Positions 17,461 to 26,018 of a stretch of 64,000 nucleotides of DNA are shown here, in pieces. How positions within the stretch are numbered: the stretch's first letter is position 1; each line of letters begins with the position of its first letter. The position numbers and the translations under genes were made by a program. This DNA comes from Dactylosporangium vinaceum (GTDB taxonomy: Bacteria; Actinomycetota; Actinomycetes; Mycobacteriales; Micromonosporaceae), in the NCBI RefSeq assembly GCF_019904175.1, contig NZ_CP061913.1, positions 2,108,001-2,172,000 of the forward strand. Reading direction: 5' to 3'. The notes below the pieces were generated by a model, which saw only the letters and a list, made by a program, of their open reading frames with translations, searched no databases and was not told the DNA's origin.

Positions 17461-18720
17461 ATGGGAGTCAGCCGGAGGGGCCTGCTCGCCGCCGGGTTCG
17501 CGGCGCTGGCCCTGCCCGGCTGCGGCGGTGGTGCGGCACCCCAGGCCGAGCCGGACCACAAGGTCGAGGTCTTCTCGTGGTGGGCCGGGCCCGGTGAGAA
17601 GGAGGGCCTCGAGGCCCTCGTCGCCGACTTCGCGAAGCACAACCCCGGCATCGCCTTCGACAACGCGGCGGTGGCGGGGGGCGCCGGCACCATCGCCCGG
17701 ACCGTCCTCGCCACCCGCCTGCAGAACGACGACCCGCCCGACTCCTACCAGGCGCACGCCGGGCGCGAGCTCACCGAGGACATCCGGGCCGGATACGTCG
17801 AGGACCTCCGCGACCTCTACGAGGAGCAGGGCTGGCTGGACAAGCTGCCCGGCGGGCTGGTGCAGGCGATCACGGTGAACGGCGCCATCCACTGCGTGCC
17901 GGTCAACATCCACCGCTCCAACCTGCTCTGGTACCGCCCCCAGACCCTGGCCTCGCTCGGCCTCACGCCCCCGGCGACCTGGGCCGACTTCCTGACCCAG
18001 GCCGATGCGATAGCGAAGCGCGGCCTGACGCCGCTGTCGATAGGCCCCGGCTGGACGCAGAAGCACCTGCTGGAGAACGTGCTGCTCGGGGTGCTCGGGG
18101 CGCAGACCTACGCGGGGCTGTGGACCGGCGGCACCGACTGGTCGAGCGCGCCGGTGCTGGCCGCGCTGCAGGTCTTCACCGACGTGCTGGCCCGCTCCGA
18201 CGTCGCCACGCCGGCCGGGGACTGGCAGCCCGCGCTGGACCGGGTGGTGACCGGGAGCGCCGCGTACAACCTCATGGGCGACTGGGCCGACGCCTATCTG
18301 CGGACCAAGGGCCTGGTGTTCACCGACGGTTACGGGGTCGTCGCGAGTCCGGGGACCGACCGGGTGTACAACTTCCTCTCCGACTCCTTCACGCTCCCGC
18401 GCGGTGCCCCACACCCCGGCGCGGCCCGCAAGTGGCTGGTCGAGTGCGGGTCGGTGGACGGGCAGGACGCGTTCAACCCGCAGAAGGGCTCGGTCCCCGC
18501 GCGGATCGACGCCGACCGGGCGAAGTACACGGGCTATCTGGCGGCCGCGGTGGCCGAATGGGCCGACGCCGGCACCCGGGTAGTGGGCTCGCTCACCCAC
18601 GGGGTGGTCGCGGACACCGCCTGGAACGCGAAGATCGACACCGCGCTGTCCACGTTTGTGCAGGACCGGGACGCTGTCGCGTTCGCCCGGGCCGTCGCGG
18701 CCGGGCGGACCGTTTCCTGA
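17461..18720 (+). CDS. ABC transporter extracellular solute-binding lipoprotein (family 1)
   Basis: A 419-residue lipoprotein of the sugar-binding protein family. The signal sequence has a twin Arg (SRRGLLAAGFAALALPGC) and lipobox LPGC with Cys21 as lipidation site. The mature protein starts VEVFSWWAGPGEKEGLEALV, typical for sugar-binding family 1, with later landmarks VPVNIHRSNLLWYRP and GDWADAYL. No ABC permease or ATPase lies next to it, so it is an orphan. AATACT lies 7 nt before the ATG, hinting at a leaderless start. Two short inverted repeats follow the preceding gene (17401-17431). Confidence 0.9.
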   Translation: MGVSRRGLLAAGFAALALPGCGGGAAPQAEPDHKVEVFSWWAGPGEKEGLEALVADFAKHNPGIAFDNAAVAGGAGTIARTVLATRLQNDDPPDSYQAHAGRELTEDIRAGYVEDLRDLYEEQGWLDKLPGGLVQAITVNGAIHCVPVNIHRSNLLWYRPQTLASLGLTPPATWADFLTQADAIAKRGLTPLSIGPGWTQKHLLENVLLGVLGAQTYAGLWTGGTDWSSAPVLAALQVFTDVLARSDVATPAGDWQPALDRVVTGSAAYNLMGDWADAYLRTKGLVFTDGYGVVASPGTDRVYNFLSDSFTLPRGAPHPGAARKWLVECGSVDGQDAFNPQKGSVPARIDADRAKYTGYLAAAVAEWADAGTRVVGSLTHGVVADTAWNAKIDTALSTFVQDRDAVAFARAVAAGRTVS

Positions 18721-18764
18721 GTGCGGCCGGGATGTGTGGAACCTGTCAAGATTCGTTCGGCCAA

Positions 18765-18780
18765 CGTGCAGTGCTGCACG
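18765..18780 (+). promoter_or_regulatory. Palindrome upstream of dxs, candidate operator
   Basis: CGTGCAG-TG-CTGCACG is a perfect 7+7 dyad. It ends 7 nt before the dxs -10 element TAGACT (18788-18793), so a bound protein would cover the promoter spacer. TAGACT is 8 nt from the ATG, consistent with a leaderless transcript. Confidence 0.5.
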
Positions 18781-18801
18781 GCCGCACTAGACTCGGCGGG
18801 C

Positions 18802-20766
18802 ATGAGCACAGAAGAGAACGAGGCCGCGTCCTTGCTGAGCACGGTGCAGGCCCCGGGCGATCTTCGTAATCTGACCGCTGAGCAGCTCGACGTGCTCGCC
18901 GCGGAGATCCGCGACTTCCTGATCTCGAAGGTCTCGCGGACCGGCGGTCATTTGGGTCCGAACCTCGGCGTCGTCGAACTGACGCTCGCGCTGCACCGCG
19001 TCTTCGACTCGCCCAAGGACCGCATCCTCTTCGACACGGGCCACCAGGCATACGTACACAAGATCGTCACCGGTCGCCAGGACGGCTTCGACCTCCTGCG
19101 CCGCCGCGGCGGGCTCACGGGCTACCCGAGCCAGGCCGAGAGCGAGCACGACATCATCGAGAACTCGCACGCCTCGACCGCGCTGTCCTACGCCGACGGC
19201 CTGTCCAAGGCGTTCGCGCTGCGCGGCGAGCCCCGCCACGTCGTCGCGCTTGTCGGCGACGGCGCCCTCACCGGCGGCATGTGCTGGGAGGCCCTCAACA
19301 ACATCGCCGCGGCCAAGAACCCCGTGGTGATCGTGGTCAACGACAACGGCCGCTCCTACTCGCCGACCATCGGCGGGCTGGCCGACCACCTGTCCAACCT
19401 GCGCCTCAACCCCGGCTACGAGAAGGTCCTCGACCTGGTCAAGGACTCCCTCGGCCGCACGCCGCTCGTCGGCGCGCCTCTCTACGAGGTGCTGCACGCG
19501 GTCAAGAAGGGCATCAAGGACGCCGTCGCGCCGCAGGCCATGTTCGAGGACCTGGGCATCAAGTACGTCGGCCCGGTCGACGGCCACGACCGTGAGGCGG
19601 TCGAGTCGGCGCTGCGCAAGGCCAAGAACTTCGGCGCCCCGGTGATCGTCCACGCGGTGACCCGCAAGGGCTTCGGCTACCGCCCCGCGATGGAGGACGA
19701 GGCCGACTGCCTGCACGGCCCGAGCAGCGCCTTCGACATCGAGACCGGCAAGCTGCTGGCCCCGGCCTCGGTCAAGTGGACGGGCGTCTTCGCCGACGAG
19801 CTCGTCGCGATCGCCGACGAGCGGGCGGACGTCGTCGGCATCACCGCCGCCATGGCCGAGCCGACGGGCATCGCCAAGCTCATGCGGAAGTACCCCGAGC
19901 GGGCCTACGACGTCGGCATCGCCGAGCAGCACGCCATCACGTCGGCCGCGGGCCTGGCGATCGGCGGCCTGCACCCGGTCGTCGCCGTCTACGCCACGTT
20001 CCTCAACCGCGCGTTCGACCAGGTCCTCCTCGACGTGGCAATGCACGGCCTCCCGGTCACGATCGTCCTCGACCGGGCCGGGATCACCGGGCCCGACGGC
20101 CCGTCGCACTACGGCATCTGGGACATGTCGGTCTTTGGTGTGGTACCGGGGCTGCGCCTGGCCGCCCCCCGCGACGCCCAGACGGTCCGCGAGGAGCTGC
20201 GCGAGGCGGTCGGCATCGAGGACGGCCCGACGATCGTGCGCTTCCCGACCGGCTCCGTCCCGGCCGACCTGCCGACCCTGCGCCGGGTCGGCGGGGTCGA
20301 CGGCTTCGGCGGCGTCGACGTGCTCGCCGAGGGCGAGCGCAAGGACGTGCTGCTGGTCAGCGTCGGCGCGTTCGCCCACATGGCGGTCGACGTGGCCGCG
20401 CGCCTCGGCGAGCAGGGCTACGGCGTGACAGTCGTCGACCCCCGCTGGGTCCGCCCGGTCCCGGTCGAGCTGGTCGGCCTGGCCCGCGAGCACCGCCTGG
20501 TGGTCACGCTCGAGGACGGCATCCGCACCGGTGGCGTCGGTGACGCCGTCGCCAAGTCGCTGCGCGACGCGGACGTGTGGGTTCCGCTGCGCGACCTCGG
20601 CGTCCCGCAGGGCTGGCACCCGCACGGCTCGCGCAACGAGATCCTGGCCGAGCTGGGCCTGACCGCGCAGGACGTGGCCCGCCAGGTCACCGAGTGGGTC
20701 AGCCGCATGGACGAGCCCGCGCCGCTGCCCGCGGGCCCCGCCCGCACCAGGGCCCCGCGCCGCTGA
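18802..20766 (+). CDS. dxs: 1-deoxy-D-xylulose-5-phosphate synthase
   Basis: Condenses pyruvate and glyceraldehyde 3-phosphate with thiamine diphosphate, the first and controlling step of the MEP isoprenoid pathway. 654 residues. Visible: [12 protein letters not shown], the ThDP-binding [17 protein letters not shown] ... [24 protein letters not shown] with the catalytic Glu, and the transketolase C-terminal domain. ATG 18802 is chosen because conservation begins at [15 protein letters not shown] and a -10 lies 8 nt upstream. It is the conserved partner of rnd (Rv2682c/Rv2681), but here the two are about 23 kb apart. Confidence 0.97.
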   Translation: MSTEENEAASLLSTVQAPGDLRNLTAEQLDVLAAEIRDFLISKVSRTGGHLGPNLGVVELTLALHRVFDSPKDRILFDTGHQAYVHKIVTGRQDGFDLLRRRGGLTGYPSQAESEHDIIENSHASTALSYADGLSKAFALRGEPRHVVALVGDGALTGGMCWEALNNIAAAKNPVVIVVNDNGRSYSPTIGGLADHLSNLRLNPGYEKVLDLVKDSLGRTPLVGAPLYEVLHAVKKGIKDAVAPQAMFEDLGIKYVGPVDGHDREAVESALRKAKNFGAPVIVHAVTRKGFGYRPAMEDEADCLHGPSSAFDIETGKLLAPASVKWTGVFADELVAIADERADVVGITAAMAEPTGIAKLMRKYPERAYDVGIAEQHAITSAAGLAIGGLHPVVAVYATFLNRAFDQVLLDVAMHGLPVTIVLDRAGITGPDGPSHYGIWDMSVFGVVPGLRLAAPRDAQTVREELREAVGIEDGPTIVRFPTGSVPADLPTLRRVGGVDGFGGVDVLAEGERKDVLLVSVGAFAHMAVDVAARLGEQGYGVTVVDPRWVRPVPVELVGLAREHRLVVTLEDGIRTGGVGDAVAKSLRDADVWVPLRDLGVPQGWHPHGSRNEILAELGLTAQDVARQVTEWVSRMDEPAPLPAGPARTRAPRR

Positions 20767-20793
20767 CGGCTTCGCAACCGAACGACGGACATG

Positions 20794-20824
20794 GGACTCT
20801 CTCTCCATTGAGGAGAGGGAGTCC
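20794..20824 (+). promoter_or_regulatory. 13-bp hairpin containing the SD of the first propeller gene
   Basis: GGACTCTCTCTCC (20794-20806) pairs with GGAGAGGGAGTCC (20812-20824) with one G-T wobble and a 5-nt loop. The right arm is the ribosome-binding site and ends directly at the GTG at 20825. It begins 27 nt after the dxs stop, so it may also act as the dxs terminator. Confidence 0.65.
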
Positions 20825-22219
20825 GTGCCCGAAGCGATCATCGAGCTCGACGTCAGTGCCGCCTGGGAGCCGCCCGAGCGGCCCGGCCCGGCCGTCGCCC
20901 GGCGCCGCCGGAAATGGCGGCGGGTGCTGCTGACGCTTGCCGTGTTCGCCGCGGCCACGCTTGTGCCCGCCGGGGCGGCCGCCGGCCACGGGCTCGACCC
21001 GCTCTACGCGGTCGAGTTCCAGGTGCTCGCGGTCGACGCGGCCGGCGGGCGGATCCTGGTGCACCGCTACGGCCCGACCGGGACCGACCCGGTGGCCGAG
21101 GCGCTCGACGCCCGGACCGGCCGGGTGCTGTGGCAGCGCGCCGGGCGGACCGACCAGTCCTACGTCGGGCTTACCGATCAGGTCGGGCTGGTGCAGACCG
21201 AGCGGACCGACAGCGACGGGGCCTTCACCGGCTACCTCCAGGCGTTCGACGCGGCCACCGGGCACGACCTGTGGCGGCGGGACGACGTCCGCCCGGTCGG
21301 GCTGGCCCCCGGCGGCACCGTCGTCGTCCAGGAGCAGGCGTGGCCCGGCGAGGACGACGGCTTCGACCCCTCCTACGGCAACCCCGACGACGCCTCGGTC
21401 GCGCTGCCGCAGCTGCCGCACCACGAGCGGTTCATCGGGCTGGACGAGCTGACCGGCGCCGCCAGATGGACGACCGACCTCGCCCCGGGGACGCTGCCGC
21501 GCTTCGACTACCGCGACTATCCGCGGATCTCCGGCTTCGCCGAGCTGTCGGCCGCCGGGGTGCTGCGCAACCGCGACCTGACTACCGGGGCCGTCACCTC
21601 CCAGTACCCGCTGAACCTCGACGGCACCATCGCCCAGCACTGGGCGGGCCTGCCCGGGCAGGAGGTCGTGCTGGCCGCCGGGCGGGACGGGGCCTCGGTC
21701 TACGACTGGGCGACCGGGCGGCGGCTGTGGCGGTGGACCAGCGAGCTGCCCGCGTTCAACGGCCCCGTGCCGTGCCTGCGCGTGCACTACTGCGTCTTCG
21801 GCGACAGCGACACCGCCGTGCTCGACGCGGCCGACGGGAAGGTGCTGTGGCGGGCGCGCGGATACACGGCGCTGCTGCGCGACCTCGGCGACCGGCTGCT
21901 GATGTTCCGCCAGGTCAAAGACGACATCCACCCCAGCGACGTGGCCGCGTTCGACGGCGGCACCGGGGCCGTGCTGTGGCGCCGGCAGGGGTGGTTCCTG
22001 GCCAATGGATACTTCAACGCGCCCCGGGTCGGCGGCACCTTCGTCTGGCGGTCGACGAGCACCACCGACGCGGTCATCGGGCAGCTCGACCCGCGCGACG
22101 GGACGGTCCGGGTGATCGGGCGGGCCCCCGACTTCTACGGCACGCCGCAGTGCACGGCCACCGCGACCCGGGTCGCCTGCCTCGCCATAGGCGTCCTCTA
22201 CGTCTGGCCGCACCCGTGA
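20825..22219 (+). CDS. Membrane-anchored PQQ/BamB-like beta-propeller protein, paralogue A
   Basis: 464 residues. N-terminal cytoplasmic motif AIIELDVSAAW, a basic stretch (RRRRKWRR), one membrane helix (VLLTLAVFAAATLVPAG), then an extracytoplasmic propeller. PQQ-type blade signatures such as LDARTGRVLW, FDAATGHDLW and LDAADGKVLW recur. Late cysteine pairs C-x5-C (PCLRVHYC) and C-x8-C (QCTATATRVAC) recur in all six paralogues and probably form disulfides. No enzyme residues are seen; a binding or scaffold role is inferred. Its GTG is at the foot of the SD-masking hairpin. The stop overlaps the next GTG (GTGA, 22216). Confidence 0.88.
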   Translation: MPEAIIELDVSAAWEPPERPGPAVARRRRKWRRVLLTLAVFAAATLVPAGAAAGHGLDPLYAVEFQVLAVDAAGGRILVHRYGPTGTDPVAEALDARTGRVLWQRAGRTDQSYVGLTDQVGLVQTERTDSDGAFTGYLQAFDAATGHDLWRRDDVRPVGLAPGGTVVVQEQAWPGEDDGFDPSYGNPDDASVALPQLPHHERFIGLDELTGAARWTTDLAPGTLPRFDYRDYPRISGFAELSAAGVLRNRDLTTGAVTSQYPLNLDGTIAQHWAGLPGQEVVLAAGRDGASVYDWATGRRLWRWTSELPAFNGPVPCLRVHYCVFGDSDTAVLDAADGKVLWRARGYTALLRDLGDRLLMFRQVKDDIHPSDVAAFDGGTGAVLWRRQGWFLANGYFNAPRVGGTFVWRSTSTTDAVIGQLDPRDGTVRVIGRAPDFYGTPQCTATATRVACLAIGVLYVWPHP

Positions 22220-22302
22220 GCGCTCCGGGGCGTGTGACGGGGCCGGTCGGCATGGGTTCGGCCGGGTGGTCGTGCGTCCCGGGCCGGGTGGAGAGCGCGT
22301 GA
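22216..22302 (+). CDS. 28-codon mini-ORF m1, copy of a paralogue 5' end
   Basis: Starts on the GTG that overlaps the stop of paralogue A and ends on a TGA that overlaps the next GTG (22299). It encodes VSAPGRVTGPVG... , matching the head VSGPELATGPVAG of paralogue B. No independent evidence that the peptide is made; it may serve only to pass ribosomes along. Confidence 0.4.
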   Translation: MSAPGRVTGPVGMGSAGWSCVPGRVESA

Positions 22303-22381
22303 GCGGTCCGGGGCTTGTGACGGGGCCGGTCGCCGCGGGTTCGGCCGGGTGGTCGTGCGGCCGGGGCGGGGTGGAGGGCGC
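22216..22381 (+). repeat. Two tandem 83-bp units copying the 5' end of paralogue B
   Basis: Units 22216-22298 and 22299-22381 each begin GTGAGCG. A third, partial unit forms the true start of paralogue B at 22382. The spacing of 83 bp shifts the frame each time, yet each unit ends in a GTGA overlap. Confidence 0.85.
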
Positions 22382-22385
22382 GTGA
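22299..22385 (+). CDS. 28-codon mini-ORF m2, copy of a paralogue 5' end
   Basis: Begins in GTGA with the m1 stop and ends in GTGA with the start of paralogue B (22382). It encodes VSGPGLVTGPVAAGSAGWSC..., again the paralogue head without the IELG motif or membrane helix. Possible coupling peptide or remnant. Confidence 0.4.
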   Translation: MSGPGLVTGPVAAGSAGWSCGRGGVEGA

Positions 22386-23707
22386 GCGGTCCGGAGCTTG
22401 CTACAGGGCCGGTCGCCGGGCTGATCGAGCTGGGGGACACGACCGAGGCGTGGGCGCCGCCGCCGGCGCCGATCCCGGCCCGGCAGCTGCTCGCGGTCGT
22501 CGTCGCGGTGCTCACCGCCTTCGCGGCCGTGGCGCTCGCGGCCGACGGGCCCGGGCTGGCCCCACCGGTGTTCACCCTGCCGGACCGGGTGATCGACGCG
22601 ACGGTCGGCGGCGGGCGGCTGTTCGTGACCCGCTACGAGCCGGACACGGCCGGCCGGTTCGAGGCCCGGACCATCGGCGGGCGGCTGTTGTGGACGCGGC
22701 CGCGGGCGCAGGAGTCCGAGCGGCTGCTGTTCGCCTACGACGGGGTGGCGGTGGTCGTCGCGTTCGACGGCGGCGGGTCGGCCGCGCCCTACTCGGTGAC
22801 CGCGCTCGACGCCGACAGCGGGGCCGAGCTGTGGCACCGCGACACGGCGATCGTGAACGGCTACGCCGACGGCCGGTTCGTGCTGCGCGACGTCGGCGCC
22901 GAGGACGGCTGGCGGGGCGACCAGCCGGTGCGCCTGGAGGCGGTCGAGGCACGGACCGGAGCCTCGGCGTGGACGGCGACCCTGGCGCCCGGCTCGATGC
23001 TGAGCTGGCCGGGGGACGGCTACGCGATCACCTCCATCGACGAGCTGACCCTCGACGGCAACGTCCAGCGCCACGACCCGGCCACCGGCGCGGTGACGTT
23101 CGCCCAGCGGCTGGCCGGGTTCGACCGCGAGGCGGCGACCGACTTCTCGATCTACGGCGGCGAGGCGGTCGTCGGCCGGCCCGGGTCGCGCTCCGCCGAC
23201 GTCTACAGCCTGGCCTCGGGCCGGCTGGTGTGGCAGTACGAGACGGCCCTCGACTGGGGCCTGTTCGCCTGCGGCGCCATGCGCTGGTGCACCGCGAGCG
23301 GCGAGGGCATCCGGGCGTTCGACGCCGCGACCGGGCGGGCGGCGTGGGGGATCGGGGAGTACAACGACGTCTTCGGGCTCAGCGGCGACCGGCTCGTGCT
23401 GGGCAGCCTCGGCAACACGGCGTCGATCGCGCATCGCACGGTGGTCGTCACCGTCGACGCCCGCACCGGGGCGATCCTGGACCGGCTGGACGACTGGGTC
23501 GGCACGTTCGGCGGGGTCGGCGACGAGTTCCTGCTGTCGCACACCGACGCCGGGCAGTGGGTGGGGGTCGTCGGCCTCTACAACGCGCGCACGGGCGCGA
23601 TGCGGATCGTCGGCCGCGGCCGGATCGGCCCGGCCCCCCAGTGCCGGCGCAGCGAGGGAGCCGTCGTCTGCATCGGCAACGGGCTCAACGTCTGGCGCCT
23701 ACCGTGA
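22382..23707 (+). CDS. Membrane-anchored beta-propeller protein, paralogue B
   Basis: 441 residues: head VSGPELATGPVAG, motif LIELGDTTEAW, one helix (LLAVVVAVLTAFAAVALAA), propeller. Blade signatures include LDADSGAELW, VEARTGASAW and FDAATGRAAW. Cysteine pairs are ACGAMRWC (C-x5-C) and QCRRSEGAVVC (C-x8-C). It ends NGLNVWRLP, the family ending. Start at GTG 22382 because it couples to m2 and gives the VSGP head shared with paralogue D; an upstream GTG-like frame extends to 22349. The stop TGA overlaps the GTG of the repeat-encoded frame at 23704. Closest in look to paralogue C. Confidence 0.88.
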   Translation: MSGPELATGPVAGLIELGDTTEAWAPPPAPIPARQLLAVVVAVLTAFAAVALAADGPGLAPPVFTLPDRVIDATVGGGRLFVTRYEPDTAGRFEARTIGGRLLWTRPRAQESERLLFAYDGVAVVVAFDGGGSAAPYSVTALDADSGAELWHRDTAIVNGYADGRFVLRDVGAEDGWRGDQPVRLEAVEARTGASAWTATLAPGSMLSWPGDGYAITSIDELTLDGNVQRHDPATGAVTFAQRLAGFDREAATDFSIYGGEAVVGRPGSRSADVYSLASGRLVWQYETALDWGLFACGAMRWCTASGEGIRAFDAATGRAAWGIGEYNDVFGLSGDRLVLGSLGNTASIAHRTVVVTVDARTGAILDRLDDWVGTFGGVGDEFLLSHTDAGQWVGVVGLYNARTGAMRIVGRGRIGPAPQCRRSEGAVVCIGNGLNVWRLP

Positions 23708-24573
23708 CCGCTCCCCAACCCAGCGCCGACGTCCCGGTGACCGCATCCACCGAGCGTGCTGACGGCTCCGCGCTCGCGTCCACCGAGCGTGACGACGGCT
23801 CCGCGCTCGCGTCCACCGAGCGTGCTGACGGCTCCGCGCTCGCGTCCACCGAGCGTGCTGACGGCTCCGCGCTCGCGTCCACCGAGCGTGCTGACGGCTC
23901 CGCGCTCGCGTCCACCGAGCGTGCTGACGGCTCCGCGCTCGCGTCCACCGAGCGTGCTGACGGCTCCGCGCTCGCGTCCACCGAGCACGCCGAAGGCTCC
24001 GCGCTCGTGTTCGGGCGCCGTGGTGACTTAGGGCTGCGCGCGGGTGCGTTGAGGGCTCCGCGCTCGCGTCCGGGCGCGGGGGTAATCCGGGGGCTGCGCG
24101 CGGGCGCGTCGAGGGCTCCGGGGTCGCTTCCGCGCGTCGGGGTGATCCGACGGCTGCGTCCGAGCGCTTTGACGGCTCGGTGCCTGCGCTCGGGCGCGGT
24201 GGTGATTCAAAGGCTGCGCGCGGGCGCGTTGAAGGCTCCGCGCTCACATCCGGGCGCGGGGGTAATCCGGGGGCTGCGCGCGGGCGCGTCGAGGGCTCGG
24301 GGGTCGCTTCCGCGCGTCGGGGTGATCCGACGGCTGCGTCCGAGCGCTTTGACGGCTCGGTGTCTGCGCTCGGGCGCGGTGGTGATTCAAAGGCTCCGCG
24401 CGGGTGCGTTGAGAGCTTGGTTGCTGCGCTCGGGCGCGGTGGTGATTCGGGAGTTGCGCGCGGGCGGGTTGAGGGCTCCGCGCTCGCGTCCGGGCGGGGT
24501 GGTGATTCGAGGGCTGGGCGCGGGTGCGTTGAGGGCTTCGTGGCTGCGCTCGGGCGCGGGGGTGAGGTGGTGA
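23704..24573 (+). CDS. Repeat-encoded 289-residue frame coupling paralogues B and C
   Basis: The frame begins at the GTG overlapping the stop of B and ends at a TGA overlapping the GTG (24570) of C, with no internal stop over 870 nt. After VTAPQPSADVPVT it reads eight 11-residue units (ASTERADGSAL) and nine 20-residue units (pattern GLRAGALRAPRSRPGAGVIR). Both DNA periods, 33 and 60, are multiples of three, as expected if the frame is translated. GC at third positions does not settle the frame, since other frames are open too. No known domain; predicted disordered and basic in the second half. Expression is an inference from coupling. Confidence 0.5.
   Translation: MTAPQPSADVPVTASTERADGSALASTERDDGSALASTERADGSALASTERADGSALASTERADGSALASTERADGSALASTERADGSALASTEHAEGSALVFGRRGDLGLRAGALRAPRSRPGAGVIRGLRAGASRAPGSLPRVGVIRRLRPSALTARCLRSGAVVIQRLRAGALKAPRSHPGAGVIRGLRAGASRARGSLPRVGVIRRLRPSALTARCLRSGAVVIQRLRAGALRAWLLRSGAVVIRELRAGGLRAPRSRPGGVVIRGLGAGALRASWLRSGAGVRW
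23743..24006 (+). repeat. Eight tandem 33-bp repeats
   Basis: Units of the type GCGTCCACCGAGCGTGCTGA+CGGCTCCGCGCTC. Units 3-7 are identical; unit 2 has a GAC for GCT change, and unit 8 is diverged. They share the core GGCTCCGCGCTCGCGTCC with the 60-bp repeats that follow. Confidence 0.95.
24031..24570 (+). repeat. Nine tandem 60-bp repeats with a 180-bp higher-order period
   Basis: Degenerate 60-bp units run up to the start of paralogue C. Units 1-3 (24031-24210) and 4-6 (24211-24390) are nearly identical as blocks of 180 bp. Each unit contains a GGTGGTGATTCGAGGGCTG-like segment that resembles the start of gene C (GGTGGTGATCGAGCTTGGG), so the array may have grown from that 5' end. Confidence 0.92.
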
Positions 24574-25832
24574 TCGAGCTTGGGGATGTGGGCGTGCCGT
24601 GGACGCCGGTGGTGGGTCCGCGACCGCGCGTGGAGGCGCGGCGGCGGCGCCGGGCGGTGGCGTTTGTGGTGGTGCTGCTCGTAGGGGCGGGGCTGCTCGT
24701 CGCGTCCGCGCGTGAGCGGCCCGGGGCGCTGTTCAGCCTGCCGGGGTGGCCGGCGGGCGTCGAGCTCGCCGACGGGCGCGTGTACGTCACGCGGTCGCAG
24801 CCCGACGTCGTCGAGGCCCGCACCGCTGAGGGGCGGCTGCTGTGGTCGCGGCCGCGCAGCTCCACCGACCAGGGGCTGGCCGCGGTCACGGGTGGGGTGG
24901 CGGTGCTGAGCACGCAGTACGGCGGCGAGAGCACCCGCGAATCGCTCAGCGTCGTCGCCGTCGACGCGGAGACCGGCGCGGAGCTGTGGCGGCGCGCGGG
25001 CGCGCGGGTCGAGGGGCCGGCCGGCGACCTGTTCCTGCTCGAGGACGTCGCCGGGCCCCACCGGCTGCTCGGCCTCGCGGCGCGCACCGGCGCGCCCGTG
25101 TGGTCGGTGGACCTGCCGGCCGACGCGCTGCTCTCGTGGAACGGTGTTGAGCTGTCGTCGCTCGACGAGCTCGATCCGGACGGCACGCTGATCCGCCGGG
25201 AGCCGCTCTCCGGGGCCGTGACGGTCAGGCGGTCGCTGCAGCAGTGGCCCGGCAAGGGGGTCTACCTCTTCCAGGTCCTCGCCGGGCAGGTCGTCACCTG
25301 GCCGGCCGACCACCCGGGCGCCGACGTGTACGACCTGGCCACCGGGCGGCTGCGATGGCCCTTCCCGGGGGAGTTCAGCCCGCAGCTCGTCGACTGCGGG
25401 CCGGGGCGGCTGTGCACTGTCGGCGGGGACGGCGTGCGGGCCTACGACGCGGCGACCGGGCGGCCGCTGTGGGTGATCCGGGAGTACAACGAGATCTTCG
25501 GCCACGGCGGGGACCGGATGATGCTCGGCGGCTACGGCAACTCGGCCGCGGCGTCGCACGAGCCTGTCGTGTTCACTGTCGACTCCCGCACGGGCGCGCG
25601 AATCCACCGGCTCGACGGGTGGATCGCCACGAACTCCACCGGGGACGGGCGGACAGTCGTGTTCCACCCCGACCCGGGCCGGCGCGACGGCATCGTCGGC
25701 CTCTACGACCGCTGGCACAGCGGTGTGCGGGTCCTCGGCCGCGGCGTCTTCCCCATCGGCCCGTACTGCGCGATCGGCCACGGCCTCGTCGCCTGCGTCA
25801 ACGGTGACCTGATGGTATGGAGGATTCCGTGA
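24570..25832 (+). CDS. Membrane-anchored beta-propeller protein, paralogue C
   Basis: 420 residues with the shortest head of the family: (V)IELGDVGVPW, basic RRRRR, one helix (VAFVVVLLVGAGLLVA), propeller. Blade signatures: VDAETGAELW, LAARTGAPVW, YDLATGRLRW and YDAATGRPLW. Cysteine pairs DCGPGRLC and YCAIGHGLVAC. Ends NGDLMVWRIP. GTG 24570 is chosen since it overlaps the repeat-frame stop; a GTG one codon earlier and in-frame GTGs inside the repeats (24360, 24180) would give longer heads. The stop overlaps the GTG of m3 (25829). Confidence 0.88.
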   Translation: MIELGDVGVPWTPVVGPRPRVEARRRRRAVAFVVVLLVGAGLLVASARERPGALFSLPGWPAGVELADGRVYVTRSQPDVVEARTAEGRLLWSRPRSSTDQGLAAVTGGVAVLSTQYGGESTRESLSVVAVDAETGAELWRRAGARVEGPAGDLFLLEDVAGPHRLLGLAARTGAPVWSVDLPADALLSWNGVELSSLDELDPDGTLIRREPLSGAVTVRRSLQQWPGKGVYLFQVLAGQVVTWPADHPGADVYDLATGRLRWPFPGEFSPQLVDCGPGRLCTVGGDGVRAYDAATGRPLWVIREYNEIFGHGGDRMMLGGYGNSAAASHEPVVFTVDSRTGARIHRLDGWIATNSTGDGRTVVFHPDPGRRDGIVGLYDRWHSGVRVLGRGVFPIGPYCAIGHGLVACVNGDLMVWRIP

Positions 25833-25897
25833 GCGCGCGCGGTCGCGGGCTCGTCGCGTGCGTCAACCGTGACCTGATGGCGTGGAGGAATCCGTGA
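25829..25897 (+). CDS. 22-codon mini-ORF m3, copy of a paralogue 3' end
   Basis: GTGA-coupled to the stop of C and to m4. Its product VSARGRGLVACVNRDLMAW then RNP copies the tail of paralogue C (HGLVACVNGDLMVWRIP) behind a VSA start. It looks like a paralogue collapsed to head plus tail. Confidence 0.4.
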   Translation: MSARGRGLVACVNRDLMAWRNP

Positions 25898-26018
25898 GCG
25901 GTTCGGCGGGCGGCACAGGACTGTCGCGGCCGTCGGGGTGCCGCGGTGCCGGTGTGAGCGCGCGCGGTCGCGGGCTTGTCGCCCGTGTCAACGGTGACCT
26001 CATCGGCTGGAGGGTTTC
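25829..26018 (+). repeat. Two 65-bp copies of a paralogue 3' end
   Basis: 25829-25893 and 25954-26018 match each other closely and match the 3' end of paralogue C. Both are followed by GTGAGCGGT, the start used by paralogue D. Confidence 0.85.

Noticed and set aside
23578..23988. Minus-strand repeat proteins (ERGAVSTLGGR or DASAEPSARSV units)
   Set aside because: All frames are open across a 33-bp repeat. Only the plus-strand frame is coupled to both neighbours.
23743..24006. Direct repeats considered as a CRISPR array
   Set aside because: The 33-bp units are contiguous with no spacers, and no cas genes are near.
24180..24569. N-terminal extension of paralogue C through the 60-bp repeats
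   Set aside because: The frame is open, but the family heads are short, and the GTGA overlap at 24570 gives a better start. Kept as an alternative in the entry for C.
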